A stretch of DNA of 64,000 bases from Candidatus Parcubacteria bacterium (GTDB lineage: Bacteria > Patescibacteriota > Microgenomatia > UBA12405), in the NCBI GenBank assembly GCA_023443725.1, contig JAEZTF010000007.1, positions 124,001 through 188,000 of the forward strand, in the 5' to 3' direction. Every line of letters starts with the position of its first letter. The stretch's first letter is position 1. Position numbers and translations under genes: made by a program. Below, piece by piece: positions 1-8,192 of the stretch. The notes below the pieces were generated by a model. It did no database searches, had not been told where the DNA came from, and was given only the letters and a program-made list of their open reading frames with translations.

Positions 1-2
1 TA

Positions 3-2270
3 ATTCGACAAATTTTGATATTCCCCTTAACTCTATTTTTACCCACTAATCTAGTTCGTTATTTGTGGCATTTTTTCTGTCTTAGTTTGGGTACTTTTGG
101 TATTTATTTTGGTCTTAAAAATTATCTTAAATTCTCTAAAACAATTTGTTTCTTATCGTCTCTTTTTTATCTTCTAAATTTTGGAACTATTCAAAATTTT
201 TGGGTTCCCTTTGAGCCATTTTCTACTTTTTGGGGATTTTTTCCTTGGTTAATATTTAGTTTATTAAATTATCTCGATAAACCAAATCGACACAACTTAA
301 TCAAATTACTTTTAGTAAACCTACTAGCTATACCTAGCTTTTACGTTCCCACTATTTTTATCGTTTATTCATTGTGTTTATTTTGTATTTTAATTTCTAA
401 TTTAGTTGTTAATAAAAAAATTAATATTAAATCATTTTTAATGATTTTATTAGTTAATTCTTTCTGGCTTCTACCATTTTTATATTTTGTCAAAAACGAT
501 ATTTATAATCCTCAATTAGCTTTTGGAAACAAAATGGCTACAGAAGAAACTTTTTTAAGAAATCAAAATCGAGGTCATTTATCTGATTTTTTATTACTTC
601 GAGGTTATTATTACGATCTCAATAGCAATGATTCATCTATAATGGATATTTGGCGTCAACATTTTTCCTTCCCTATTTTAATTATTGGTTATTTAATCTC
701 TTTAATTGTCTTTCTTGGATTAACAAAGGTAATAATTTCCTTCAAAGAAAATCGTTATTTTAAATTAGGAATAATATTAATATTTTTACTTACTGCAATT
801 GCTCTTTTATCCAAAACCCTTCCTTTTCTATATGTCAATCAACTATTACGAAATATACCAGTAATTAATCAAACTTTTCGTTCTCCTTTTACTAAATTCA
901 TAGTTCCCGGAATTTTTTCTTTCACTATTTTCCTATCATTTGGTCTTAAATTTATTCAAGAAATATTATTAAAACATAAAAAAATATTTTTATTTTTTTC
1001 GATAATCATATTTTCTTTTCTCATAACCTTCTCTTTTCCTGTTTTCACTGGTAATTTGTTCTATTTCAAAATGCGTCAACAAATTCCAAAAGAATATTTT
1101 GATTTAATTAATTATTTTAAAACTCAACCACAAGATGATCGTATTATGAATCTCCCTTCTGGTGATTTCTGGGGTTGGACCAATTATCGTTTTGGTGTCA
1201 ATGGTTCCGGGTTCATTTGGTATGGTATTCAGCAACCAATACTAGACCGTGCTTTTGATGTTTGGAATCTAAAAAACGAAGTTTATTATCGAGAATTAAA
1301 TTATTGTCTCCAAAAGAAAGATTCTAATTGCTTATCTCTATTAATAGACAAATATGCTATTTCTCAAATTATGTTTGATAACAATGTTTATTTTCCAAAT
1401 CAAAAAATATATTCTAAATTAGCTACACCCACAAAGGAACTATTAAAAAAAATTCCATCTCTAAAGAAAACTCAAGAATTCGGCAATATAACTATTTATC
1501 AAAAAAATCAGCATACTCAACCATATACTATTACTCAGCTAGAAACGATTAATCTGATTCCACAACAAATAACCAATCCAAAATTGATTATTTCTGATTC
1601 AAATAAAATAATTTTCAACAACACTACTCCTAATAACCTTAAGTCAAAATACTATCCTAACATTACTTTTAATAAATCATATTTAATTAAAATTACATAT
1701 AAAAATATATCTGGGTACCCTCTTGTCATTAGCGCAGTCAGTGAAAAATCAAATTTATTATTTTTTACTCAAAAATTATCTCAAAATAAGGATTGGCAAA
1801 CTGATGAATTTATTATTCCTCAAATGACTGACGAATTTGGACAAGAGTTAACCATTATTTTTAATAATTCTAGTTTCAATAAATCAGCTTCAATTAATGA
1901 AATTAAAAATATCGAAATATATCAAATAGATCAAGAAGTACCTACAATAATTACTAATAACAAAACTATACTTTCTTGTTCTTCTAATATTTTTATTTAC
2001 AAAATAAATCCTATTAATAATTTACAAAATCAATATCTAATTCTTCCTCAATCTTTTCATAAGGGTTGGATCGCTTTTTATTTTGACCATTTTAAACCAA
2101 TATTTTTATCAAATCATATTCTTTATAATAATTGGGCCAACGCTTGGGCCATTCCCTCTTCTTATAACCTATCATCAAAAATATATGTCCTCTTTTGGCC
2201 TCAAATTTTTGAATTTATTGGAATCGGATTAACTACTTTTGTATTATTTCTAACACTTAAGAAAAAATAA
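3..2270 (+). CDS. Large multi-pass membrane protein, YfhO/DUF3367-like, 5' truncated by window edge
   Basis: The reading frame is open to the left edge, so the true start lies outside the window; the first in-window start-like codon is TTG at 15. About 755 residues remain. The first ~330 residues are a run of hydrophobic segments, the rest is a mainly soluble, beta-rich, Asn-rich domain, and the last ~20 residues form another membrane helix ending in Lys residues. A motif near the C-terminus (HKGWIAFY, NNWANAWAIP) is typical of large membrane proteins of the YfhO/arabinofuranosyltransferase-like group found in Patescibacteria, which probably handle cell-surface glycans. Family assignment rests on pattern memory only. 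It runs convergently into glyA with a 14 bp overlap. Confidence 0.6.
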   Translation: MRQILIFPLTLFLPTNLVRYLWHFFCLSLGTFGIYFGLKNYLKFSKTICFLSSLFYLLNFGTIQNFWVPFEPFSTFWGFFPWLIFSLLNYLDKPNRHNLIKLLLVNLLAIPSFYVPTIFIVYSLCLFCILISNLVVNKKINIKSFLMILLVNSFWLLPFLYFVKNDIYNPQLAFGNKMATEETFLRNQNRGHLSDFLLLRGYYYDLNSNDSSIMDIWRQHFSFPILIIGYLISLIVFLGLTKVIISFKENRYFKLGIILIFLLTAIALLSKTLPFLYVNQLLRNIPVINQTFRSPFTKFIVPGIFSFTIFLSFGLKFIQEILLKHKKIFLFFSIIIFSFLITFSFPVFTGNLFYFKMRQQIPKEYFDLINYFKTQPQDDRIMNLPSGDFWGWTNYRFGVNGSGFIWYGIQQPILDRAFDVWNLKNEVYYRELNYCLQKKDSNCLSLLIDKYAISQIMFDNNVYFPNQKIYSKLATPTKELLKKIPSLKKTQEFGNITIYQKNQHTQPYTITQLETINLIPQQITNPKLIISDSNKIIFNNTTPNNLKSKYYPNITFNKSYLIKITYKNISGYPLVISAVSEKSNLLFFTQKLSQNKDWQTDEFIIPQMTDEFGQELTIIFNNSSFNKSASINEIKNIEIYQIDQEVPTIITNNKTILSCSSNIFIYKINPINNLQNQYLILPQSFHKGWIAFYFDHFKPIFLSNHILYNNWANAWAIPSSYNLSSKIYVLFWPQIFEFIGIGLTTFVLFLTLKKK

Positions 2271-3411
2271 TTTTCGCTATTTTATTTCCTAATTCTTCAA
2301 ATTCTTTTTCTTTCCAACCTTTAGTCGTCATCGCTGGAGTTCCAATTCGAATTCCTGATGGTTTAAAAGGACCAGCTTTGTCGTGAGGAATTGTATTAGC
2401 ATTACAAACTATTCCATTTTCTTCAAGTTTAACAGCTATTTCTTTTCCTCTTCCCTCGCCTACATCGACTACCATCAAATGATTTTCTGTCCCAAAAACT
2501 TTTAAACCATTTTTCTTTAAAGTTTCTGCTAAAACTTTGGCATTTTTAATTACTTGAAGAGAATAGTCTTTAAACTCTTGAGTGTCTGCTTCAGCAAAAG
2601 CCACTGCTAAAGCGGCAATATTATTTTCATGTGGACCACCTTGAAGCCCTGGGAAAACTGCTTTATCAATCTTTTCAATTAATTTATCATCTTTCTCTAA
2701 TCCTTTCTTTGTAACCCCTATAAAGGCTCCTCGCGGACCTCTTAAACTTTTGTGAGTTGTACTCATGATTAGATGAACATAATTTACTGGACTTGGATGA
2801 ACTCCACCCACTATCAATCCAATAATATGTGACACATCAGCCACCAACCAGGCTCCAACTTTGTCTGCAATTTTGCCAAATTTTTCAAAATCCAAAATCC
2901 ACGGATAAGCCGTCGTCCCTGCCATAATCATTTTTGGTTTCTCTTTTAAAACTAATTCTTCCAGCTTTTCATAATCAATTCGACCATCTTCTTCGACATC
3001 ATATTGAACACTTTCAAAAAATTTACCTGAAAAAGTAATTTTTGGATGTCCATGAGTTAAATGTCCTCCAGCCGACAATTTAAGCCCACAAATTTTATCC
3101 CCTCTTTCAAGAAGTGCCATTTGGATCGCGCTATTAGCTGGACTTCCAGAATAAGGCTGAACATTTAAATGCTCCACTCCTAAAAGTTTTTTACCCCTAT
3201 TAATAGCCAAATTCTCAATTTCATCAATAAATTTATTTCCTTGATAATACCTTCGACCAGGATAGCCTTCAGCATATTTATTGGTTAAACAACTTCCAAT
3301 TGCCATCACCACTTCCTCTGAAGCAAAGTTTTCTGATGGAATTAATGAAACGACTTCATCTTGTCGTTCTTCTTCTTTTTTAATTAAATCTCTTATTTGT
3401 TTATCGATCAT
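2257..3411 (-). CDS. glyA: Serine hydroxymethyltransferase
   Basis: GlyA converts serine and tetrahydrofolate to glycine and methylene-tetrahydrofolate, a PLP enzyme of the cytoplasm that supplies one-carbon units. At 384 residues it is slightly shorter than the usual ~415. Visible motifs are IPSENFAS near residue 25, GYPGRRYYQG near 48, YSGSPAN near 88 and the PLP-lysine segment STTHKSLRGPRG near 220. Methylene-tetrahydrofolate is the carbon donor used by ThyX, encoded 1.7 kb away on the same strand, so the local genes together form a thymidylate supply route. The 3' end overlaps the convergent membrane-protein gene by 14 bp. Confidence 0.95.
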   Translation of the reverse strand: MIDKQIRDLIKKEEERQDEVVSLIPSENFASEEVVMAIGSCLTNKYAEGYPGRRYYQGNKFIDEIENLAINRGKKLLGVEHLNVQPYSGSPANSAIQMALLERGDKICGLKLSAGGHLTHGHPKITFSGKFFESVQYDVEEDGRIDYEKLEELVLKEKPKMIMAGTTAYPWILDFEKFGKIADKVGAWLVADVSHIIGLIVGGVHPSPVNYVHLIMSTTHKSLRGPRGAFIGVTKKGLEKDDKLIEKIDKAVFPGLQGGPHENNIAALAVAFAEADTQEFKDYSLQVIKNAKVLAETLKKNGLKVFGTENHLMVVDVGEGRGKEIAVKLEENGIVCNANTIPHDKAGPFKPSGIRIGTPAMTTKGWKEKEFEELGNKIAKIIFS

Positions 3412-3474
3412 AATATATTTTCAAAATTAATAACTCAAAACCAGACGACGTTTTCTTTATATCATAGTCCCATT

Positions 3475-4434
3475 TTACAATAATTTATTTTGTTGTTCCC
3501 ATTTAAACAAATCTCCCAAAGATCTTTCTGTATGAACTCGTTTAATAATTTTGGCCAAAAGTGGAGCTACTGAAATTATTGTCATCCCTTTAAATCGTTT
3601 ATGTTTTGGAATTGGTACTGTATCCAAAAATATTACTTTATCTGCTGCACAGTTTTTTAGTCTTTCAACTGCTTCTCCATTTAAAAATCCATGAGTAGCT
3701 CCAATTATAATTTTTTTAGCTCCAAATTTTTTGACTGCTTCTACTGCCCCCACAATTGATCCACCACCGTCAACCATATCATCAATTAAAAGAGCAGTTT
3801 TATTTTTTACATCTCCTACTACATGAGCCGCTTCAGACATTCCATGACCAGTCCTAACTTTATCTACAATCGCAATTTGAGTTCCCAAAAGATCAGCTAC
3901 TTTATGGGTTTTTTTGGCTGCTCCAATATCAGGAGCCACTACTATTAAATCTTTATATTTTTTCTTTTGCACATATTTTGCAATCAATGGATATCCCATT
4001 AAATGATCCACTGGAATATTGTAAAAACCCTGAATTTGAGAAGCATGTAAATCAACAGTAATTAATCTTTCTACTCCAGCTACAGTAATTAAGTCAGCTA
4101 CTAATTTGGCTGAAATTGGTTCATGTGATTCCACTTTTCGATCCTGACGTGAATAACATAAATTTGGACAGACAATGTTAATTCGACCAGCCGAAGATCT
4201 TTTTAAAGCATCAATAATAATCAATAATTCCATTAAACTATCATTTACATTATCTCCAAAAGTCTGAATTACGAAAATATCATCACCTCTTACTTTCTTC
4301 CCAATCCTTACATATATTTCACTATTTAAAAACTTTTTTATTACCATTGGTGTCAATGGTAAATCCATCTTTTTAGAAATTTTTTCAGCTAATTCTGGGT
4401 GTGAACTTCCGGCTATTAACTGAATACCTTTCAT
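3475..4434 (-). CDS. prs: Ribose-phosphate pyrophosphokinase (PRPP synthetase)
   Basis: Makes PRPP from ribose 5-phosphate and ATP for nucleotide synthesis. Motifs seen: the conserved segment DLHASQIQGFYNIPVDHL, the flexible-loop region VAPDIGAAKK, and the PRPP-binding loop LLIDDMVDGGGS (family usually DDMVDTGGT). I place the start at 4434 (MKGIQLIAGS, 319 residues), not at the longer reading frame start at 4467, because the ATG at 4434 overlaps the TGA stop of tmk in an ATGA arrangement and the shorter protein matches the usual family length. It is the last gene of a coupled thyX-tmk-prs chain and supplies PRPP to the phosphoribosyltransferases at 5987 and 33019. Confidence 0.95.
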   Translation of the reverse strand: MKGIQLIAGSSHPELAEKISKKMDLPLTPMVIKKFLNSEIYVRIGKKVRGDDIFVIQTFGDNVNDSLMELLIIIDALKRSSAGRINIVCPNLCYSRQDRKVESHEPISAKLVADLITVAGVERLITVDLHASQIQGFYNIPVDHLMGYPLIAKYVQKKKYKDLIVVAPDIGAAKKTHKVADLLGTQIAIVDKVRTGHGMSEAAHVVGDVKNKTALLIDDMVDGGGSIVGAVEAVKKFGAKKIIIGATHGFLNGEAVERLKNCAADKVIFLDTVPIPKHKRFKGMTIISVAPLLAKIIKRVHTERSLGDLFKWEQQNKLL

Positions 4435-5117
4435 AAGATTATTTTTCTCCTTTTTAATTCTAACCAAATAATTTCATTAATTTCTTCCATGGGTAATAAT
4501 TTACCATCTCTACAACAATCAATTATCAACCATCGATCAGGTTCTTTTTTCGCCATTTTTTCATATTCCTTAGCTGTTTCCATTTGATGATTAAAGTTTG
4601 ATTCTGCCTGATCCATCGCCTCTTGACCAGTATAATTTCTTTTGGCTTTTTTTAAAATATTTTCTCGACAAATTTCTGGAGCTACCGACATAACCAGAAT
4701 TAAATCTGGTTTGATAATTCCCATTTGATTGTATCCTGCTTCCCATAGCCAATCAGCATATTTTTCTCTCTCATTTTCTGGTTGCTTGGCAATTTGATGA
4801 ACATTTGATGTGAAATATCTATTGGAAACAACCATTTTCCCGATCTTTAAAGCTGGACCAATTATTTTTTTACTTCCATCTGCTTCATCAAGCATATATG
4901 GTAAAACTGCCAAATATGGACTAATTGTGAACAATTCTCCAAATTCACCCGTCAGTAATCGACCTACTTGTTTGCCCCAAAAACCAGTTTCATAATGAGG
5001 ATAATCATCGGTCACCAAATCAACACCTTCTTTTTTTAATCTGTCCACCAACAATTCCGTTTGTGTTCCTTTTCCTGAACCATCAATTCCTTCAATAACT
5101 ATAAATTTTCCTTTCAT
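4431..5117 (-). CDS. tmk: Thymidylate kinase (dTMP kinase)
   Basis: Phosphorylates dTMP to dTDP. The P-loop is GIDGSGKGTQ at residues 10-19, followed by a DDYPHYETGFWG segment and a VSNRYFTSNVHQ motif near residue 97 equivalent to the usual DRY-type dTMP-binding motif. At 228 residues it is a little longer than typical bacterial Tmk (~205). Both ends use ATGA overlaps, with thyX upstream and prs downstream, so translation is probably coupled through the three genes. Having ThyX and Tmk adjacent gives a complete dUMP to dTDP route. Confidence 0.93.
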   Translation of the reverse strand: MKGKFIVIEGIDGSGKGTQTELLVDRLKKEGVDLVTDDYPHYETGFWGKQVGRLLTGEFGELFTISPYLAVLPYMLDEADGSKKIIGPALKIGKMVVSNRYFTSNVHQIAKQPENEREKYADWLWEAGYNQMGIIKPDLILVMSVAPEICRENILKKAKRNYTGQEAMDQAESNFNHQMETAKEYEKMAKKEPDRWLIIDCCRDGKLLPMEEINEIIWLELKRRKIIL

Positions 5118-5839
5118 TTTTTTATTCTTGATTTTAATTCACAACCTTTAATCGTTTTCCATAAACCACAGCTCATATTCCCTTCCCAGCAAATACCTTC
5201 AGAAATACAACTAGCTCCAGCATTTTCAAATATTTTTGGTGCCACTTTTTTAACTTCAGCCAACATTAAATTAGATAATATTCTTATTTCCCATTGAGCT
5301 CTCAGACAACATCTTTCTCTAAAGAAATTTAATAAGGATCTAGCATTCATTGTTACTACGATTTTTGTTTGACAAGCATTTGGCAATATAAATCTAGCAT
5401 CTTCTGGTTTGACTCCATCTTTTATTAAACCTCGATACTCAGATTCAATTAAATCCATTGTTTTTTTATATTTTTCTAAAAGATTTTTATCTTTTTTTAT
5501 TTCCGGTGGTACAACATAACCTAAATCACTTTTACTTAAATCAACATATCTTTGAGATTGTTGTGAAAAAGAAGCTATTCTATGACGAACCAATTGATGA
5601 GAACAAGCTCGACTAATTCCTTCTATTGCAAAGGTAAAAACAGCATGTTCAATCGTCGATGTGTGACCAGATTCAACCACTTGATTAATCAATCTATTTC
5701 TCGTTTCTTCTGTAGTTTTTTCTTTTAATTCCTCTGCACCAACAGCACTGTAACATTGTCTAATTGCTGCTACTACATTTTGTTCAGGATTTAACGTATG
5801 ACTCAAAAGTATTACCTTAATTTTTTCTTCTTTTGCCAT
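5114..5839 (-). CDS. thyX: Flavin-dependent thymidylate synthase
   Basis: Makes dTMP from dUMP using FAD, NADPH and methylene-tetrahydrofolate. The ThyX signature is present as RHRIASFSQQSQRY near residue 80 (family motif RHRxxSxxxxSxR). A later block with NARSLLNFFRERCCLRAQWEIR matches the C-terminal substrate-binding region. The C-terminus is Cys-rich (ASCISEGICWEGNMSCGLWK), an extension seen in several ThyX proteins. It is the first gene of the thyX-tmk-prs chain. A TATAGT hexamer preceded by TGA upstream at about 5904-5909 is a possible -10 box. Confidence 0.95.
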   Translation of the reverse strand: MAKEEKIKVILLSHTLNPEQNVVAAIRQCYSAVGAEELKEKTTEETRNRLINQVVESGHTSTIEHAVFTFAIEGISRACSHQLVRHRIASFSQQSQRYVDLSKSDLGYVVPPEIKKDKNLLEKYKKTMDLIESEYRGLIKDGVKPEDARFILPNACQTKIVVTMNARSLLNFFRERCCLRAQWEIRILSNLMLAEVKKVAPKIFENAGASCISEGICWEGNMSCGLWKTIKGCELKSRIKK

Positions 5840-5922
5840 TTTTTTAATCTTTTTTAATTCTGACCAAATTTAAACTTAAATCAACCTAAAATCAATCGTA
5901 AAAACTATATCAAATCAACAAA

Positions 5923-5950
5923 TTGTGTTTTTAAATTATTTGGTTATAAT
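5923..5950 (+). promoter_or_regulatory. Promoter of upp
   Basis: TTGTGT at 5923-5928 and TATAAT at 5945-5950 are separated by 16 bp. The expected start site lies about 29 nt before the upp ATG, so upp has a short leader. Confidence 0.55.
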
Positions 5951-5986
5951 AATTCAATTTGCCTATATTTTAATAATTTAAATTTT

Positions 5987-6706
5987 ATGGAAAGAACAAC
6001 AGTATTTAGTTCTCGCATTATTGAAAATAGTTTATCTTATTTAAGAAACAAAGATACCGAGCTGCCTGATTTTAGAAAACATGCCGATATAATTTCCATT
6101 GGAGTTGGCTATCAATTAGCAGAAATTATTTTACCTCCACTTATAACTCGTCAAATTGAAACTCCATTAATGGAAACATCAGCCAACTTTACTGATTCTA
6201 GTAAATTTCTTTTTGTGGCTATTCTTCGATCTGGATATCCACTCTGTCGAGGTATTCAAACATCTTTTCCTGATTCAAAACTAGCTCTTGTAGACATAAA
6301 ACGAGACGAAAAAACTGCTAAACCTAAATTAAATTACAACGGTCTTCCAGCTGATCTTGATCAATATAAAATTATTATTCCCGATCCAATGTTAGCCACT
6401 GGAGGTTCTTTATCAATGGCTATAAGTGAACTTAAAATGAGAGGAGCTAAAGATATTACTGCTGGTTGTATAATTGCTGCTCCTGAAGGTATTAGCCGTA
6501 TAAATGAAGATCATCCTGATGTTAATATTTTCACTTGTGCAATTGATGAAGGTCTGAATAAAGTATTTTATATTTATCCAGGGTTAGGCGATTTTGGCGA
6601 TCGTTATTATGGAAACACTAGTCCATCATTCTATGATGAAATTAATCAAAGAACTTTAAAGTACCAACCTGATGGTACTTTTTACACCCTCCCCGGAAAA
6701 ATTTGA
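5987..6706 (+). CDS. upp: Uracil phosphoribosyltransferase
   Basis: Converts uracil and PRPP to UMP, a salvage step. The PRPP loop is IIIPDPMLATGGSL near residue 132 and the uracil-binding C-terminal block is IYPGLGDFGDRYYG near residue 197, both diagnostic for Upp. At 239 residues it is ~30 longer than the common 209, with a short N-terminal extension and a tail. It stands alone, divergent from thyX, and probably feeds the same pyrimidine pool. Salvage is expected in organisms with a reduced de novo pathway. Confidence 0.93.
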   Translation: MERTTVFSSRIIENSLSYLRNKDTELPDFRKHADIISIGVGYQLAEIILPPLITRQIETPLMETSANFTDSSKFLFVAILRSGYPLCRGIQTSFPDSKLALVDIKRDEKTAKPKLNYNGLPADLDQYKIIIPDPMLATGGSLSMAISELKMRGAKDITAGCIIAAPEGISRINEDHPDVNIFTCAIDEGLNKVFYIYPGLGDFGDRYYGNTSPSFYDEINQRTLKYQPDGTFYTLPGKI

Positions 6707-6746
6707 TAAATATATCAAAGAGATTCAATAAAGATATCAAAAGATA

Positions 6747-7649
6747 TCAATCTTTTGAATAGGTAATTTTTAGACCACATGATGGACAAACACTAGCCCC
6801 ATCTTTTAATTCAGTACCACAAGGACAAAAACTTTTTCCATCTCTAATCTCCGGTTTTACTGATATTTCAGATTTAGAAAATAACTTATCAAAACTACTT
6901 TCTAATTGATCACTATTAAGACCACCATGGTTTCCTCCTTCTATTTGATAACCTCTCACTTTCATCATTCTTTCTAAAAATGCTCCAGTGTGAATTGAAT
7001 TATTTTCAGTAAAACCACCAAATCTAACTTTTATATCTTCTAATGTTTCATTGATTACAGTTTCTATTTCTTTTTTTCTACAAATATCTTTGCCTTGTCT
7101 AACCACATTCCAAACTTCTTCAACACCAAAAACACTTTCACAAAAATTCCATAATTCTTCTTCGTTCTTAATACCAAACTTTAAACCCAATGCTTGTTCT
7201 CTCAAATCCTCCACTTGTTTTATCTCTCCAACAGAATCACCTCCAAATTCAATTATCTTATTTGCCATTAACCACATTTCGTTTGGTTTATTAAAAAGTG
7301 GTATACCTCGACAATTAATTTTTATTTGGTTACTATCTTCAACAATACCAACTACAATCCTACCGTCTTCATAATCACTTCTTCCTCCACTTGGACTTAT
7401 CCAAAAAATATATTTACATCCACTCTTTGCCAATTTCCAAATATTCTTCATTCCCTCATATTCAGCTTTTCCAATTTCACTATTCAGTTCACAACGAAAA
7501 TTTGGATTACCGTTAATATCAAAACTTAATTCGTAAGGATTAACTCTTTTTTCAATCTCTTCTACTCCATTTTCCAAAAAAACTCCAGCCAGTTCAGACA
7601 AATCTCCATGTTGTCTTTCTAAAGTAATTAAACGCTGTTCTTTTCCCAT
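6747..7649 (-). CDS. Uncharacterised protein with C-terminal double-CxxC zinc ribbon
   Basis: I do not recognise the main body. The C-terminus (last ~25 residues) contains CPCG and CPSCG pairs, a zinc ribbon often fused to bacterial regulatory or membrane-associated proteins. No membrane helix is apparent. The reading frame extends upstream to a GTG at 7697, but the extra 16 residues are encoded by a GC-rich island unlike the rest of the gene, so I place the start at the ATG at 7649 (300 residues). It lies downstream of, and on the same strand as, the adenosyltransferase gene but is separated by that island, so common function is not implied. Confidence 0.6.
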   Translation of the reverse strand: MGKEQRLITLERQHGDLSELAGVFLENGVEEIEKRVNPYELSFDINGNPNFRCELNSEIGKAEYEGMKNIWKLAKSGCKYIFWISPSGGRSDYEDGRIVVGIVEDSNQIKINCRGIPLFNKPNEMWLMANKIIEFGGDSVGEIKQVEDLREQALGLKFGIKNEEELWNFCESVFGVEEVWNVVRQGKDICRKKEIETVINETLEDIKVRFGGFTENNSIHTGAFLERMMKVRGYQIEGGNHGGLNSDQLESSFDKLFSKSEISVKPEIRDGKSFCPCGTELKDGASVCPSCGLKITYSKD

Positions 7650-7713
7650 ATTCTTCTGCTCGGAAGTTTCAGGCTCGGGCTTTAACCGTTGCGGCACAGC
7701 TTGGGAATTACAC
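7624..7713. repeat. GC-rich island with inverted ends
   Basis: This ~90 bp stretch is much more GC-rich than its surroundings (for example GCTCGGGCTTTAACCG). Its flanks are imperfect inverted repeats: GTAATTAAACGCTGT on the left and ACAGCTTGGGAATTAC on the right. It looks like an inserted repeat that reaches into the 5' end of the zinc-ribbon gene. No second copy is visible in the window. Confidence 0.4.
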
Positions 7714-7733
7714 CCAATTCAAGAAAATTAAAT

Positions 7734-8186
7734 TTACTTCTCTTCAGCCCTCCTAGCCTTCAAAAACAAATAATCAGACAACCTATTAAAATATTCCAAA
7801 ACTTTTTCATCTTGTTTTTCTTGATTATCCAAAGCTACTATTCTTCTCTCTAATCTTCTAGCTACAGTTCTTGCCCAATTTAAATTTAAAGCTTTTTTGT
7901 TTTTAAATCTTAAAAATTGTTTTAGCTCAGACAATTCTTTTTCTAATTTGTCAATTTCTTTTTCTAAAAATAAAACTTTTTTACCAATATCAACTTCACT
8001 ATTACATCCAATTTTACCCATTAATTGAAACAAATCATCAACTATTAATTCTTCTCCTCCAATCAATTCTAATATTGATTGGAGTTCATCAATAGTACCC
8101 ACAACTTCAACCAACAAAGAGTCTTTGGAAACTCTTTTGTTTCCACAGATTGTTTGACCTTTATCTCCTTGTTTGGTTGTAATCAT
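7734..8186 (-). CDS. pduO: PduO-type ATP:corrinoid adenosyltransferase
   Basis: Transfers the adenosyl group of ATP to cob(I)alamin, making adenosylcobalamin, the cofactor of class II ribonucleotide reductase. Motifs: N-terminal TKQGDKGQT (family TxxGDxG), RVSKDSLLVEVVGTIDELQS near residue 19, and the C-terminal ARTVARRLERRIVAL with YFNRLSDYLFLKAR. At 150 residues it is shorter than the usual ~180-190. It begins only 6 bp after the stop of nrdJ and is surely in the same operon. No cobalamin synthesis genes are in the window, so imported corrinoid is the likely substrate (inference). Confidence 0.85.
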   Translation of the reverse strand: MITTKQGDKGQTICGNKRVSKDSLLVEVVGTIDELQSILELIGGEELIVDDLFQLMGKIGCNSEVDIGKKVLFLEKEIDKLEKELSELKQFLRFKNKKALNLNWARTVARRLERRIVALDNQEKQDEKVLEYFNRLSDYLFLKARRAEEK

Positions 8187-8192
8187 ATTTTT

